Notes under the pieces: generated by a model
The model's input: the letters and a program-made list of their open reading frames with translations, nothing else
Databases searched by the model: none
Told to the model about the DNA's origin: nothing
In this document: positions 1 through 8,557 of the stretch, in pieces
How the letters are laid out: each line of letters opens with the position of its first letter
Position numbering within the stretch: position 1 is the stretch's first letter
Origin: JAWKZG01 sp041396125
GTDB taxonomy: Bacteria > Pseudomonadota > Gammaproteobacteria > Competibacterales > Competibacteraceae
Reading direction: 5' to 3'
Length of the DNA: 64,000 nt
Assembly (NCBI GenBank): GCA_041396125.1
Contig: JAWKZG010000020.1
Location: 1 to 64,000 of the forward strand
Translations under genes and position numbers: made by a program

Positions 1-772
1 AGTCCACTGTTGCACCGAATTTTGGCGTCGTAATCATGTTGAGCGTTCGTGGACGGGGCAAATCCACAGTAACAATTTCGGCCAGCCGTCCCGGCCGCGG
101 CTTCATCACATAGACATGGTCTGACAGGATCACCGCCTCAGAGATTGAATGCGTGACCAGAAACGCGGTGGCATGCTGTTCGGTACAGATCCGCTGCAGC
201 TCCATGTTCATCATATCGCGCGACAGCTCATCCAGCGCGCTGAAGGGTTCGTCCAGTAACAACACTGCGGGTTCCGTAATCAGCATCCGGCAAATCGAAG
301 CCCGCTGTGCCATACCGCCCGAAAGCTCGTTGGGATAGACATTTTCGAAACCGGTCAGACCGACAACGTCTAACAGCTCGTGGGCCTTTTGTTTCGCCTT
401 TTGGGCGGCGGCGCGGCCATCCCGTATCTCGATCGGCAACACGATATTTTCCACCGTGGTGCGCCAGGGAAACAGGGTGGCCTGCTGGAACATCATACCG
501 ATGTCCCGACGCGGACCAGTGACCGGACGATTTTGCAAAACCACCCGCCCCGTGCTGGGTGGTATCAGACCCGCCATGATCTTGAGCAAGGTCGATTTGC
601 CGCAGCCGCTGGATCCGATGACCGACGAGAAACTTCCCTTGCGCAGGGTCAGGCTGACATTTTCAAGTGCGACAACCTTGTTACGTGTATACGTCTTTCC
701 GACATTGCTCAATTCATAGACGGGCTCACCTGTCACGGCGGGCACATCCGTTGCGACTGCAGAAGCCCCCAT
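1..772 (-). CDS. ABC transporter ATP-binding protein, SsuB/TauB-like (3' end cut by window edge)
   Basis: Cytoplasmic ATPase of an ABC importer of the nitrate/sulfonate/taurine/thiamine-precursor class. Visible motifs are a Walker A (GSSGCGKST, about residues 52-60), a Q-loop (FQQATLFPW), a signature (NELSGGMAQR), a Walker B (VLLLDEPFSALD) and the switch histidine (LVTHS). The reading frame is still open at base 2, so the C-terminus lies outside the window. The ATG shares one base with the stop codon of the short remnant ORF upstream (TAATG), so translation is probably coupled to it. It is the last visible gene of a minus-strand operon starting with the binding protein at 3153; a permease gene is expected beyond the edge. 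The transported substrate cannot be read from the sequence. Confidence 0.9.
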   Translation of the reverse strand, partial: MGASAVATDVPAVTGEPVYELSNVGKTYTRNKVVALENVSLTLRKGSFSSVIGSSGCGKSTLLKIMAGLIPPSTGRVVLQNRPVTGPRRDIGMMFQQATLFPWRTTVENIVLPIEIRDGRAAAQKAKQKAHELLDVVGLTGFENVYPNELSGGMAQRASICRMLITEPAVLLLDEPFSALDELSRDMMNMELQRICTEQHATAFLVTHSISEAVILSDHVYVMKPRPGRLAEIVTVDLPRPRTLNMITTPKFGATVD

Positions 773-879
773 TACTTGATAGCCTCGTTCCAGCCGATAA
801 TAAATTCACTGGTATAGGCTACGCCCGGGTCTGCCAGGGGAGCAGCAAGTGTGACGGTCAATAATGGGTGGGTTATCAC
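772..879 (-). pseudogene. Internally deleted remnant of a second substrate-binding protein gene, now a 35-codon ORF
   Basis: The ribosome-binding site and first codons match the start of the intact binding-protein gene at 3153: both read TGGAGGAGAAA just before the start, and both open with codons for M-I-T (GTG here, ATG there). The 3' part (AYTSEFIIGWNEAIK) matches the intact protein's C-terminus (AYTNEFIEGWNEAIK). Everything between, roughly 900 bp, is gone, and the two ends are fused in frame. The stop overlaps the ATPase start as TAATG. I infer a former tandem pair of binding proteins, one of which collapsed by internal deletion. The remnant may survive because its translation feeds ribosomes to the ATPase gene. 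Confidence 0.8.
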
Positions 880-952
880 GGGTTTCTCCTCCACTTTATT
901 AGTATTTATTGATTGTTTTACAACACTTGTCGCGCAATTTCTGCGCTATAAC

Positions 953-1885
953 TCAGGCAGTGCGCATGGTGTTTTCGAGCCGTCCAATTTCTTCGATTTC
1001 ACAGACGACGACGTCTCCATCCTTCAGGAACTGCGGTGGGTCCATCGCATAGCCGACACCTGAAGGAGTGCCTGTCGCCAATAAGTCTCCCGGCTCCAGG
1101 GTCAGCCCTTCCGACAGAGACTCGATCAAAGTGGGAATGTCAAAGATCATCGACGCTGTATTCCCGTTCTGCCGCTGCTCACCATTAACGGACAGACGGA
1201 TCGACAAATTCTGAGGATTGCTGATGGCGTCAGCCGTGACAATCCACGGACCGGTCGGGCAAGAGCCATCAAGTGCCTTGCCTTTGAAATACTGCCCGCC
1301 GTGGCGGCGCTGGATGTCACGCGCACTGATGTCATTCAGGATCGTATAGCCGAAGATATGATCATAGGCCTGGTCTTTCGGGATATTCCTGCCAGCCTTG
1401 CCGATCACCACAGCCAGCTCGACTTCGTAGTCAATGGATTCCGAGAGGGTGGGGAAAATCGGGATAGCAGCAAAAGGGCCGATTACAGCTGTCGGCGGCT
1501 TGGTGAAATAAACCGGATGTTCTGTCACACCCACTTTTTGGTTTTGCGCCCGATCCCCTTCCGCGATGTGCTCCGCGTAGTTCCGTCCGACACAAAATAC
1601 GTTTTTTCTGGGCGACGGCAAAGGAGCCAGCAACGTGATATCGGCAGCGGCATGGCGAGCGTCTGCATGCTTTCCTGCTTCCGCCTCGGCAACCAGCCCG
1701 CGAATAGCGTCGAGCCCCTTGGGGCCTGCTTCAATCACGGCCTGAAGCGTTCCGGACTGCAGTGCAGCCCCCGTCTCGCCAGAAAGGCCGGAAGCTGCTT
1801 TGGCAATGTCCAGCATGGAACCATCATTGAGACGAACTGCCGCGACAGGGGCACCATTATTCACGGCAATAGTTGCAAGATGCAT
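953..1885 (-). CDS. Fumarylacetoacetate hydrolase (FAH) family protein
   Basis: Soluble 310-residue enzyme of the FAH superfamily, which hydrolyses or decarboxylates diketo acids from aromatic and related catabolism using a divalent metal. The family pattern is clear: RNYAEH near residues 101-106, the metal-binding DYEVELAVV segment (E154, E156), NDISARD around 184-190 and KGKALDGSCPTGPW near 201-213. The C-terminal GDLLATGTPSGVG motif is also typical. GGGAG precedes the ATG at a normal distance. It sits between the binding protein and ATPase genes of an ABC importer, so it probably acts on the imported compound or its breakdown product. The exact substrate is unknown. Confidence 0.88.
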   Translation of the reverse strand: MHLATIAVNNGAPVAAVRLNDGSMLDIAKAASGLSGETGAALQSGTLQAVIEAGPKGLDAIRGLVAEAEAGKHADARHAAADITLLAPLPSPRKNVFCVGRNYAEHIAEGDRAQNQKVGVTEHPVYFTKPPTAVIGPFAAIPIFPTLSESIDYEVELAVVIGKAGRNIPKDQAYDHIFGYTILNDISARDIQRRHGGQYFKGKALDGSCPTGPWIVTADAISNPQNLSIRLSVNGEQRQNGNTASMIFDIPTLIESLSEGLTLEPGDLLATGTPSGVGYAMDPPQFLKDGDVVVCEIEEIGRLENTMRTA

Positions 1886-1901
1886 TAAGTATCTCCCTCA
1901 G

Positions 1902-1950
1902 GGTTTATTTCAAAAACAGGGTTTATTTCAAAAAAGGGTCTATTTACAAA
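1902..1950. repeat. Three short tandem repeats in the binding protein / FAH spacer
   Basis: Three near-identical units of about 17-18 bp (AGGGTTTATTTCAAAAA, twice, then a diverged AGGGTCTATTTACAAAAA) lie just upstream of the FAH start in the 242-bp spacer after the binding-protein stop. An 8-bp inverted repeat (CAGGCAGG / CCTGCCTG, 1988-2015) lies in the same spacer without a T run. The spacer may attenuate or process the mRNA between the highly expressed binding protein and the genes downstream. Confidence 0.6.
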
Positions 1951-2127
1951 AAATCAGGACTGAAATTAAAGATAGCTCGATAGTCGTCAGGCAGGCTGCT
2001 GTCGCAACCTGCCTGTTATCGTATTGTTGCGATAGTCGAGCATCAAAGACAATTCTGGGTGTGCCAGACACCTCTGCGAGCTCTCCGCAGCCGCTACTGA
2101 TGTCTTTGACGGCTGCGGCAACACGCC

Positions 2128-3153
2128 TTACTTGATGGCTTCGTTCCAGCCCTCGATGAACTCATTGGTGTAGGCAGCGGTCAGGTCATCCAGCGGCGCA
2201 GCGATCTCGCCACCGGCCACCAGGCTGTCCTGCCACTCTACCCATACTTCAGGTGGCAGATAGCCCAGCCCTTTCGACATATCAACCGGGATCGTCTTGG
2301 AGCGAACGGCATCAAACAGGGCCGACTGGAAACCCACATCTTCGCCTTCTTGCGGGTTGCCGGCCTTCAGGTGGGCCAGCACGGCCTCACGATTTGCGTC
2401 ATCCAGCGCAAAAGCATGGCCGCGTGCGAACGCTCTGCCGAATTTCTCTACCAGCTCGCGATCATTGCGGATCGTGTCACCCATGGTAGCAAGACCATTA
2501 CCGAAGAAGCGGGCAAATTCAGGTGGTGTGATATCACGCACCTTCATGCCGCGCTGGTTGAGGATGGCCGCATCGGCGGTGGAGGATGAATAGGCCACCA
2601 TTTCGCCGCTGTTGAACGCCACGGTGGCTGGACCGCCATCGCCAACGGTCAGGAAGGTAAAGTCGGTGCCTGCCAGCATACCGAAGCCCGCCATGACGTT
2701 GCGGGCAAAGCCCACTTCAGCGCCATCGGCGGTCCCGGTGCCAATCACTTTGCCACGCAGCTCTTCGGGACTCTGGATATCCGAGTCTTCGCGCACGACG
2801 ATACCAAAATTGCTGCGCGCCGCGACGTTATATATGAAGACGGCGTCAACCCCGCGGGAGCGGGCAGCGATCACAGGACCAGGCCCCGGACGACCGAAAT
2901 GTGCCTGCCCCGCCGACAATGCCTGCAGAACAGCACCCGAGCCGTTGATCGCCTCGACCGTGACATCAAGCCCTTCTTCAGCGAAGTAACCTTCACCGAT
3001 AGCGACGAATACAGGGAATGAGTTGATCGCAGACGGGCTGGGCTGCACAAAGGTAATTTTACGCAGTTCCTGCGCATGCGTGGGTGCCCCAACAAGCATT
3101 GCCAGGGGTAGCGCTGCCGCCAGCGCGGCTGTGAAAATTCTTCGGGTTATCAT
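2128..3153 (-). CDS. ABC transporter substrate-binding protein (NMT1/SsuA-like)
   Basis: Periplasmic binding protein of 341 residues. It has an N-terminal signal peptide (MITRR, then a hydrophobic stretch ending in THAQ, about 28 residues). The mature part has the type-2 periplasmic-binding fold features of the NMT1/SsuA family: GEGYFAEEGLDVTVEA near residues 53-68 and the SGAVLQALSAGQAHFG segment. It is the first gene of a minus-strand operon followed by a FAH hydrolase and an ABC ATPase. GGAGGAG lies just upstream of the ATG. Substrates of this family range from sulfonates and nitrate to pyrimidine precursors and phthalate-like acids, and the sequence does not decide between them. Confidence 0.9.
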   Translation of the reverse strand: MITRRIFTAALAAALPLAMLVGAPTHAQELRKITFVQPSPSAINSFPVFVAIGEGYFAEEGLDVTVEAINGSGAVLQALSAGQAHFGRPGPGPVIAARSRGVDAVFIYNVAARSNFGIVVREDSDIQSPEELRGKVIGTGTADGAEVGFARNVMAGFGMLAGTDFTFLTVGDGGPATVAFNSGEMVAYSSSTADAAILNQRGMKVRDITPPEFARFFGNGLATMGDTIRNDRELVEKFGRAFARGHAFALDDANREAVLAHLKAGNPQEGEDVGFQSALFDAVRSKTIPVDMSKGLGYLPPEVWVEWQDSLVAGGEIAAPLDDLTAAYTNEFIEGWNEAIK

Positions 3154-3637
3154 GTGTTTCTCCTCCAGTTTGTGGCTTTGTCAAAAGAACACGTCTGTAA
3201 TTTTCAGCGCTGGCAAGTCGCCCAAAAATGTGAGATACCGCCGTCCTCGCGCCATGCAACGTCCTGAAAAAGCATCACCAACCAAATACACTAAAATAAT
3301 TTAGTACGGTGCGCTTTCAAACAAAGCTTACATCAAGTCACAGCATAGTTGAAAAACACCTAAAGTCAAAACGACAACTCGGTCGGCGAAAACAAAAAAC
3401 ATAAATCTTATCATTTGGTTATAAGAACATGATTTTTGCAACCCTACGGGCTTCAAGTTGTAAGCCGCTCGAATCGTTATGCTCTCACACATAAAGCGGA
3501 TAGGTTTGCGATATTACGCTGCGCTATACGCTTTTCTCTGGATTCCGCCTGCGCGGGGATGACAGGCTGGGCATAGGGGCGATAGCGCTGAACGGTGTAA
3601 AATCATGCGCTTTTTGTAACAGCCACTACGTTGCTCT
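3154..3637. other. Intergenic region with REP-like palindrome
   Basis: This 480-bp gap lies between the binding-protein start and the end of the TauE gene. The AT-rich part (about 3285-3450) probably holds the operon promoter, but I see no convincing single promoter match. At about 3538-3572 there is a degenerate copy of the palindromic repeat (GGATTCCGCCTGCGCGGGGATGA) that also occurs near 20.1-20.3, 21.4 and 34.8 kb. I see no gene here. Confidence 0.5.
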
Positions 3638-4384
3638 TCAGGAGGCGCTGATCACCGATTGCATGATGATATAGCCCCCCAGAATAAACAGCGCAATAAA
3701 GAAAATCTGCCGGAAGCGGACTTCTGATAACTGCTGCCGAATGCCTTGGCCGATCAGCATACCGAGCACAGCAGGCAACACAGCAGCAACCGAAAGCACG
3801 CTGAGTCGGGTTGTCAGCAGGCTGTTGTTGTAAAGTGCCAGCGCCAGCGTGGAGACGGTAAATAATATTCCCATAGCCTGCACGAGCATGTCGCGCGTCA
3901 GACCAAGGGCTTGCAGGAACAGCACACCGGGCACCGCAAAAGAGCCTGTCATCCCGGTAAAAATACCATTCAGGCCGCCAAACAGCGGCCCGGCCCAGAT
4001 TTCCTGCTGCGCCGAAATCACCCAGCGTATCCCCGCCAGACCCAACGTGGCATAAGCCATCAGCAGTCCGCCCAGCAGGCCCGAGAGCAGCGACCGGTCG
4101 ACGCGGGTTAAAGCCATTGCACCAAGCCAGACGGTGGCTGTCGCCAGCACAAAAAACGGCCACAGGCGCCGCAGAATAGCGCCTCCATTGCCCCCGACTA
4201 CAGCCTGCCAAAGATTGGTGGCAAACGAAGGAATGAGCAGGAGTGCCATGGCGCTAGTCAAATCGAGCGTTGCCGCCAGCAGGCCCAAACTCACCGTTGG
4301 CAGGCCGAGTCCGATCACGCCCTTCACTGTGCCTGCAAGTAAAAATGTACCGGCGATCAGTGCGATAGTTATCAGATCAAACAT
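3638..4384 (-). CDS. TauE/SafE-family membrane permease
   Basis: Integral inner-membrane protein of 248 residues with about eight hydrophobic segments, in the sulfite exporter TauE/SafE family (DUF81), which moves small anions such as sulfite, sulfonates or sulfoacetate. The opening segment (GTFLLAGTVKGVIGLGLPTV) and the mid-protein GGLNGIFTGMTGSFAVPG are typical of the two family repeats. The start at 4384 is chosen because GGAGG sits about 10 bp upstream; an in-frame extension to 4519 would overlap the divergent promoter region and adds no membrane segment. It is divergent from the transglutaminase-like gene. Substrate unknown. Confidence 0.85.
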   Translation of the reverse strand: MFDLITIALIAGTFLLAGTVKGVIGLGLPTVSLGLLAATLDLTSAMALLLIPSFATNLWQAVVGGNGGAILRRLWPFFVLATATVWLGAMALTRVDRSLLSGLLGGLLMAYATLGLAGIRWVISAQQEIWAGPLFGGLNGIFTGMTGSFAVPGVLFLQALGLTRDMLVQAMGILFTVSTLALALYNNSLLTTRLSVLSVAAVLPAVLGMLIGQGIRQQLSEVRFRQIFFIALFILGGYIIMQSVISAS

Positions 4385-4511
4385 AACACCTGTTACCTCC
4401 GGTATGGTGCGCAAAACAGCGAATGCAATAGTCGTCTGCTGGCAGAACTCTGTATAATCAGGAAGATGCTTTTCCTCGCCATAGCAGTACGCCCTCTCAC
4501 GGAGAAAATCC

Positions 4512-5342
4512 ATGCTCATCCGGGTTGGTTACGACATCATTTTTGAACATCCGGCACCGACGCCGATTATCGCCATGCTTTATCTGCACCCTTCTCGCAC
4601 GGCGTCAGTCCGGCGCAATGAATATTTACTGCTTGAACCTCAGGTGCCCATCAGCGACTACAGCGACGTGTTTGGCAACCGTTGCGGTCGTCTGCTCGCA
4701 CCCGCCGGGCCGTTACGATTATGGAACGATGCAGTCGTCGAAGACAGCGGCCAGACAGATCATCAACAGCCAGAGGCCAAACAGCGAGAAATCTACGATT
4801 TACCACCGGAAACCATACAGTTTTTGCTGCCAAGCCGTTACTGTGAAGTTGATCAAATGGTGGACATCGCCTGGCAGTTGTTTGGCTCTACACCGAAGAG
4901 CTGGGCGCGGGTGCAGGCTATCTGCGATTTCGTGCACCAGCATATTAAATTCGATTATCTGCAGGCGCGACCCACACGTACCGCTTTCGAAGCCTATCAG
5001 GAACAGGTCGGCGTCTGCCGCGATTTTACCCATCTGGCGATTACATTCTGCCGTTGCATGAATATTCCGGCACGCTACTGCACCGGCTATCTCGGTGATA
5101 TCGGTGTACCGATAGCCGATCCGATGGATTTCAGCGCCTGGTTCGAAGTTTATCTGGATGATCAGTGGTACACCTTTGACTCACGCAATAATATCCCCCG
5201 CATTGGCCGGGTGCTGATGGCCTCTGGCCGTGACGCCGCCGATGTTGCCTTATTAACGTCCTTTGGCCCGAGCCGGCTGGATCGTTTCAACGTCTGGACC
5301 TACGAGGTAGGCGAAGAGGCCCTGGCTCCCATTACCAGTTAA
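4512..5342 (+). CDS. Transglutaminase-like (papain-fold) protein
   Basis: A 276-residue cytoplasmic protein with an N-terminal beta-rich domain and a transglutaminase-like core. The core cysteine is C169 in GVCRDFTHLAITFCR, followed by PARYCTGYLGDIGVP and DFSAWFEVYLDDQWYTFD. In classical members the residue before AW is histidine; here it is serine (S208), so the usual catalytic histidine is not evident at that point. Members of this family act as proteases or amidases more often than as cross-linkers. The ATG has GGAG upstream and the N-terminal MLIRVGYDIIFEHP is typical. A GC-rich hairpin (5414-5433) follows the stop. Confidence 0.82.
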   Translation: MLIRVGYDIIFEHPAPTPIIAMLYLHPSRTASVRRNEYLLLEPQVPISDYSDVFGNRCGRLLAPAGPLRLWNDAVVEDSGQTDHQQPEAKQREIYDLPPETIQFLLPSRYCEVDQMVDIAWQLFGSTPKSWARVQAICDFVHQHIKFDYLQARPTRTAFEAYQEQVGVCRDFTHLAITFCRCMNIPARYCTGYLGDIGVPIADPMDFSAWFEVYLDDQWYTFDSRNNIPRIGRVLMASGRDAADVALLTSFGPSRLDRFNVWTYEVGEEALAPITS

Positions 5343-5533
5343 CCGCGTATTGCTTAATTCCGCGTGTTAACACCACCTGCACTAACACACGCGCTACTGT
5401 ACAAATGATCGCAGCGGCAGATGATTCTGCCGCGGATAGCGAGATTCAAACATAAAACATCTCCAGATCATTTAGAATTAGGCTCTTGCACTAGTTGATA
5501 TTCTCATTCTCATTTATTACTAAAGGGCATTGC

Positions 5534-6929
5534 ATGCTTCGTGTACTCATTGTTGATGATGAATCAACATTTGTCGCAGCCACCGAAAAGCTTCTGGAAC
5601 AGCGCGGTTTTGAGGTCTCATCCGCACTGGATTTACAAACCGCGCGGGGCTATCTGAGCACACAGCTGCCGGATGTGTTATTGCTCGACATCGTCCTGCC
5701 CGATGGCAGCGGGCTGGATCTGATACAGGAAATCGACCCCGACGCCAAAACCCGTATCGTAGTGATGACCGGGCATCCAACACTGGATATCGCGATTGAC
5801 TCATTGCGGGCGCGGGTGGCTGATTTTCTGATTAAGCCGTCGATGTGCAGCACCTGCTGACTTCGCTCAAAGCGATTGAACGCGCGCAGACGCAAACCCG
5901 GCCGATCAAGCCCAGTGCCGGACTCGAACCGGCGTTTGAGCAATTTGTCGGCAATTCAGACGCGATGCTGGCACTCTACAAGTTGATTGATCGGGTTGCC
6001 CTTCCAATGCCAGCGTCCTGATACGCGGCGCCAGCGGCACCGGCAAGGAGCTGGTGGCGCAAGCGATCCATGCCCGCAGCGAGCGGCGCGATAAACCGCA
6101 TCTAAGCATCAACTGCGGCGCGGTTTCAGTCGAGCTGATCGGCAGCGAACTGTTTGGCCACGAACGGGGCGCTTTTACCGGCGCGAACCGTCAGCATCTG
6201 GGCTATTTCGAACGTGCCAACGGTGGCACATTGTTTCTCGACGAAGTCACCGAAATGCCGTTGGAACAGCAGGTTAAATTGCTGCGCGTGCTGGAGACCG
6301 GCAAGCTGACACGTTTGGGTGGTGATCAGGAAATTGCAGTCGATGTACGCATTGTGGCCGCAACCAACCGCGACCCGGCCACAGCGATCCGCGAAGGCCA
6401 TCTGCGCGAGGATCTTTATTTTCGCCTGGCCGTTTTTCCCATTCAGATGCCTTCCCTGAATGACCGTGACGGCGATATCAAATTGCTGGCGGAGTTTTTT
6501 CTGAACCATCTCAATCGTGACAGCAAAACCCACAAACGCTTTGGCCCAGGCACCAAAGACTGGCTGGAACGGCAAAACTGGCCGGGTAATGTCAGAGAAT
6601 TGAAAAATGCCATGCAGCGGGCATTTTTACTCGCCGATGACAGCATCACCCGTGAACATTTCCCCGAGCAGCTGAGCAGCACAATGATGTCTCCGGCTGT
6701 AAGCAGCGCGGTGCAAACCGTAGGTAAAGACGGCGACTTGCGTTTTTCGGTTGGCCAGACGCCTATCGACGAGGCCGAGCGGCAGCTGATTTATGCCACG
6801 CTGAAGCACTACAAAGATAACAAGTCGAAAACAGCCGATGCGCTCGGCATCAGCCTGAAAACACTTTATAACCGTCTCAAGCAATATGAAGAGGAAGGCC
6901 GTACCCCTCGCGACAATGATGCTGACTGA
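5534..6929 (+). pseudogene. NtrC-family sigma54-dependent response regulator, two apparent frameshifts
   Basis: Three-domain transcription activator: receiver (LRVLIVDDES, phosphoacceptor region LLLDIVLPDGSG), AAA+ sigma54-interaction domain (GASGTGKELVAQ Walker A, FGHERGAFTGA loop that contacts sigma54, GGTLFLDEV Walker B, WPGNVREL) and a Fis-type helix-turn-helix (KSKTADALGISLKTLYNRL). The frame breaks near 5839 and near 6000. Adding one G in the first place and one C in the second restores KPVDVQHLLTSL and RVAPSNASVLIRG with no residues lost. Both sites are short homopolymers, so sequencing error is more likely than decay. It lies immediately before a gene with a sigma54 promoter and several more follow downstream, which makes it the best candidate activator of that set. 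AAAGGG precedes the ATG. Confidence 0.88.
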
Positions 6930-6944
6930 CAGTCTGCAGCAGAC

Positions 6945-6973
6945 GCCGGCGTTGCAGCGTTGATGACGCCGGC
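6945..6973 (+). terminator. GC-rich hairpin after the NtrC-type gene
   Basis: GCCGGCGT and ACGCCGGC form an 8-bp stem 15 bp after the regulator's stop. No T run follows, so it is either a factor-dependent terminator or an mRNA-stabilising hairpin. Confidence 0.4.
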
Positions 6974-7126
6974 AGGTATGGGCCTCCAGAACCGTAACTG
7001 CACCTGAGACCGCTACGGCAGAAATTTTTACAATTACTGTGTCAAACTTACAAACCCACCCTGTAATAAATAACAAAATGCCACCAAAATATATGTAACC
7101 GCATGTTTTAAAAGCCAATAAAAACC

Positions 7127-7142
7127 TGGCACGAACACTGCA
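7127..7142 (+). promoter_or_regulatory. Sigma54 (RpoN) promoter upstream of the PRC/CsbD gene
   Basis: TGGCACGAACACTGCA carries the GG of the -24 element and the GC of the -12 element at the required 10-bp spacing, and fits the consensus TGGCAYR-N4-YTGCW. Transcription would start near 7154, giving a leader of about 48 bases before the ATG at 7202. AT-rich sequence upstream contains TTACA...TGTAA pairs that could bind the activator. Confidence 0.75.
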
Positions 7143-7201
7143 AACTCCTATAGCAAGCGTTACCAAACGCTGTTTAATCCATAATCAACAGGAGTTTAAC
7201 C

Positions 7202-7924
7202 ATGATCTACCGGAAACTTGCTTTAGCTGGTGCAATCACTCTGGCCCTCGCGACTACCGTCAACGCTCAGGACAGCACTTTTCTTGATATCGAGCGCTCT
7301 GCGGACAGCCCTTACCAACTGCGCGCCAGTGATTTGCTCGGCATGGATGTTGAAAACTTCAATGGCGACGAAATTGGTGAAATCGACGATCTGATTATCG
7401 GCACCAATAACACACCGACCGCTGTTATCTCGGTAGGCGGCTTTTTGGGTCTGGGCGATAAACTGGTCGCGATACCCTATAACGAGCTGAAATTTGATAG
7501 CGAACGTGAAGATGTTGTGTACAACGCCACGGAAGAGCAGCTGAAATCACTGCCTGAGTTCAACTACATCGAAGGCGAAAGCACCTGGAGCGAAATTCAG
7601 ACACAGCGCCTGGCGATGCAGGATAAAGCCAAGCAAATGATGAGCGATGCCAAGGATAAAACGACAGAAGCAGTGGAGTCGGTCAAGGATAAAACCGCTG
7701 AAACGGTGGAGTCGGTCAAGGAAGCCGATATCTGGCACCAGATTGCCGGTAACTGGAATCAGGTTAAAGGCAAGGTCAAGCAGCAGTGGGGCGATCTGAC
7801 CGATGATGAGCTGACTGTCATCGAAGGTAACCGCGATATGCTGATTGGCAAAATCCAGAAGCAATACGGCATTTCCAAGCAGGAAGCCGAACAGCAAGTG
7901 GACAGCTGGGCGAAAACTTTATAA
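7202..7924 (+). CDS. Secreted PRC-barrel protein with C-terminal CsbD-like domain
   Basis: A 240-residue protein with a signal peptide (about residues 1-22, ending VNAQ). A PRC-barrel follows (LRASDLLGMDVENFNGDEIGEIDDLI, about 40-110), then a linker with two copies of a DKTxExVESVK repeat (about 152-172). The C-terminal CsbD-like domain is IWHQIAGNWNQVKGKVKQQW onward (about 177-237). CsbD proteins are small stress-induced proteins of unknown mechanism; the same domain is encoded alone at 16337. The fusion with a signal peptide suggests an envelope or periplasmic version. AGGAG precedes the ATG and a sigma54 promoter lies 60-75 bp upstream. Confidence 0.88.
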   Translation: MIYRKLALAGAITLALATTVNAQDSTFLDIERSADSPYQLRASDLLGMDVENFNGDEIGEIDDLIIGTNNTPTAVISVGGFLGLGDKLVAIPYNELKFDSEREDVVYNATEEQLKSLPEFNYIEGESTWSEIQTQRLAMQDKAKQMMSDAKDKTTEAVESVKDKTAETVESVKEADIWHQIAGNWNQVKGKVKQQWGDLTDDELTVIEGNRDMLIGKIQKQYGISKQEAEQQVDSWAKTL

Positions 7925-8025
7925 GGCATCCCCTGCCATTCACTAATGTGGCTGCCAGGCCATGCTGCAACAAACACTGGCCTGGCGCCCGTTTCTTACC
8001 TTGCTGATTACAGGGAGTCATATCG

Positions 8026-8274
8026 ATGACAAAGCATGTCAATAACCAGGAAACGGACAATCAGGGCGAAGGGAATCGCGAAGCGGGCCGGAACTACAAC
8101 CGGGCGACCCGGGAGTTTGTAAAATCCGGCCAGGTTGAGGAAAAAGCCCGCGCCGCCGCAAACGCTGATCCAGCGGAAAAAGCCGCACTGCGTCGCGCCG
8201 AGGAAAAAGGCAAAGCACGAGCCAAAGAGGAAGATCCCGCGATCAACCGGGATTACTCAAACGCCAACTCATAA
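8026..8274 (+). CDS. Small highly charged hydrophilic protein
   Basis: An 82-residue protein with no hydrophobic segment, rich in K, R, E and A, with an N-terminal NREAGRNYNRATREFVKSG stretch and a long charged helical middle (VEEKARAAANADPAEKAALR). I do not recognise a named family. Composition resembles intrinsically disordered stress proteins. GGGAG lies upstream of the ATG. It follows the PRC/CsbD gene by 100 bp in the same direction and is probably co-transcribed from its sigma54 promoter. Confidence 0.7.
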   Translation: MTKHVNNQETDNQGEGNREAGRNYNRATREFVKSGQVEEKARAAANADPAEKAALRRAEEKGKARAKEEDPAINRDYSNANS

Positions 8275-8304
8275 CCCCACGGGCGTTATCACCAGTGTTT
8301 CCCT

Positions 8305-8331
8305 GGGCCTGACTTCATACGGGTCAGGCCC
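8305..8331 (+). terminator. Intergenic hairpin
   Basis: GGGCCTGAC and GTCAGGCCC form a 9-bp stem with a 9-base loop between two small genes. There is no T run. It may act as a processing or stabilising element. Confidence 0.4.
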
Positions 8332-8356
8332 TCTGTTACAGATACAGGATATACCC

Positions 8357-8557
8357 ATGCACACCGTACAGCTTGAGCAGCTGGTACAGAAGCTGCAAAC
8401 CCTACCGCCACAACGTATGTCCGAAGTGGAAAATTTCATCGATTCGCTGCACCAGCGCGAGAGACTTGCCTCCACGCAAGCCGCCTTAAGCGCAGCCGAA
8501 ACATTGCTGGAAGAAATCTGGGGCAACGCTGACGATGCCCACTACGACCGGCTGTAA
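8357..8557 (+). CDS. Small DUF2281-like / antitoxin-like protein
   Basis: A 66-residue protein starting LEQLVQKLQTLPPQRMSEVENFIDSL, a pattern seen in DUF2281-type small proteins, some of which are annotated as antitoxins. The C-terminal AAETLLEEIWGNADDAHYDRL resembles the toxin-neutralising tail of such proteins. No toxin-like ORF follows, so a toxin-antitoxin role is not supported here. It sits in the same direction as the two stress genes before it. Confidence 0.6.
   Translation: MHTVQLEQLVQKLQTLPPQRMSEVENFIDSLHQRERLASTQAALSAAETLLEEIWGNADDAHYDRL

Noticed and set aside
1988..2015. Intrinsic terminator between the binding protein and FAH genes
   Set aside because: There is an 8-bp stem but no T run on either side, so only a weak hairpin can be claimed.
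4384..4519. Upstream extension of the TauE permease to 4519
   Set aside because: It would run into the start of the divergent gene; the ATG at 4384 has a strong ribosome-binding site and begins the first membrane segment.
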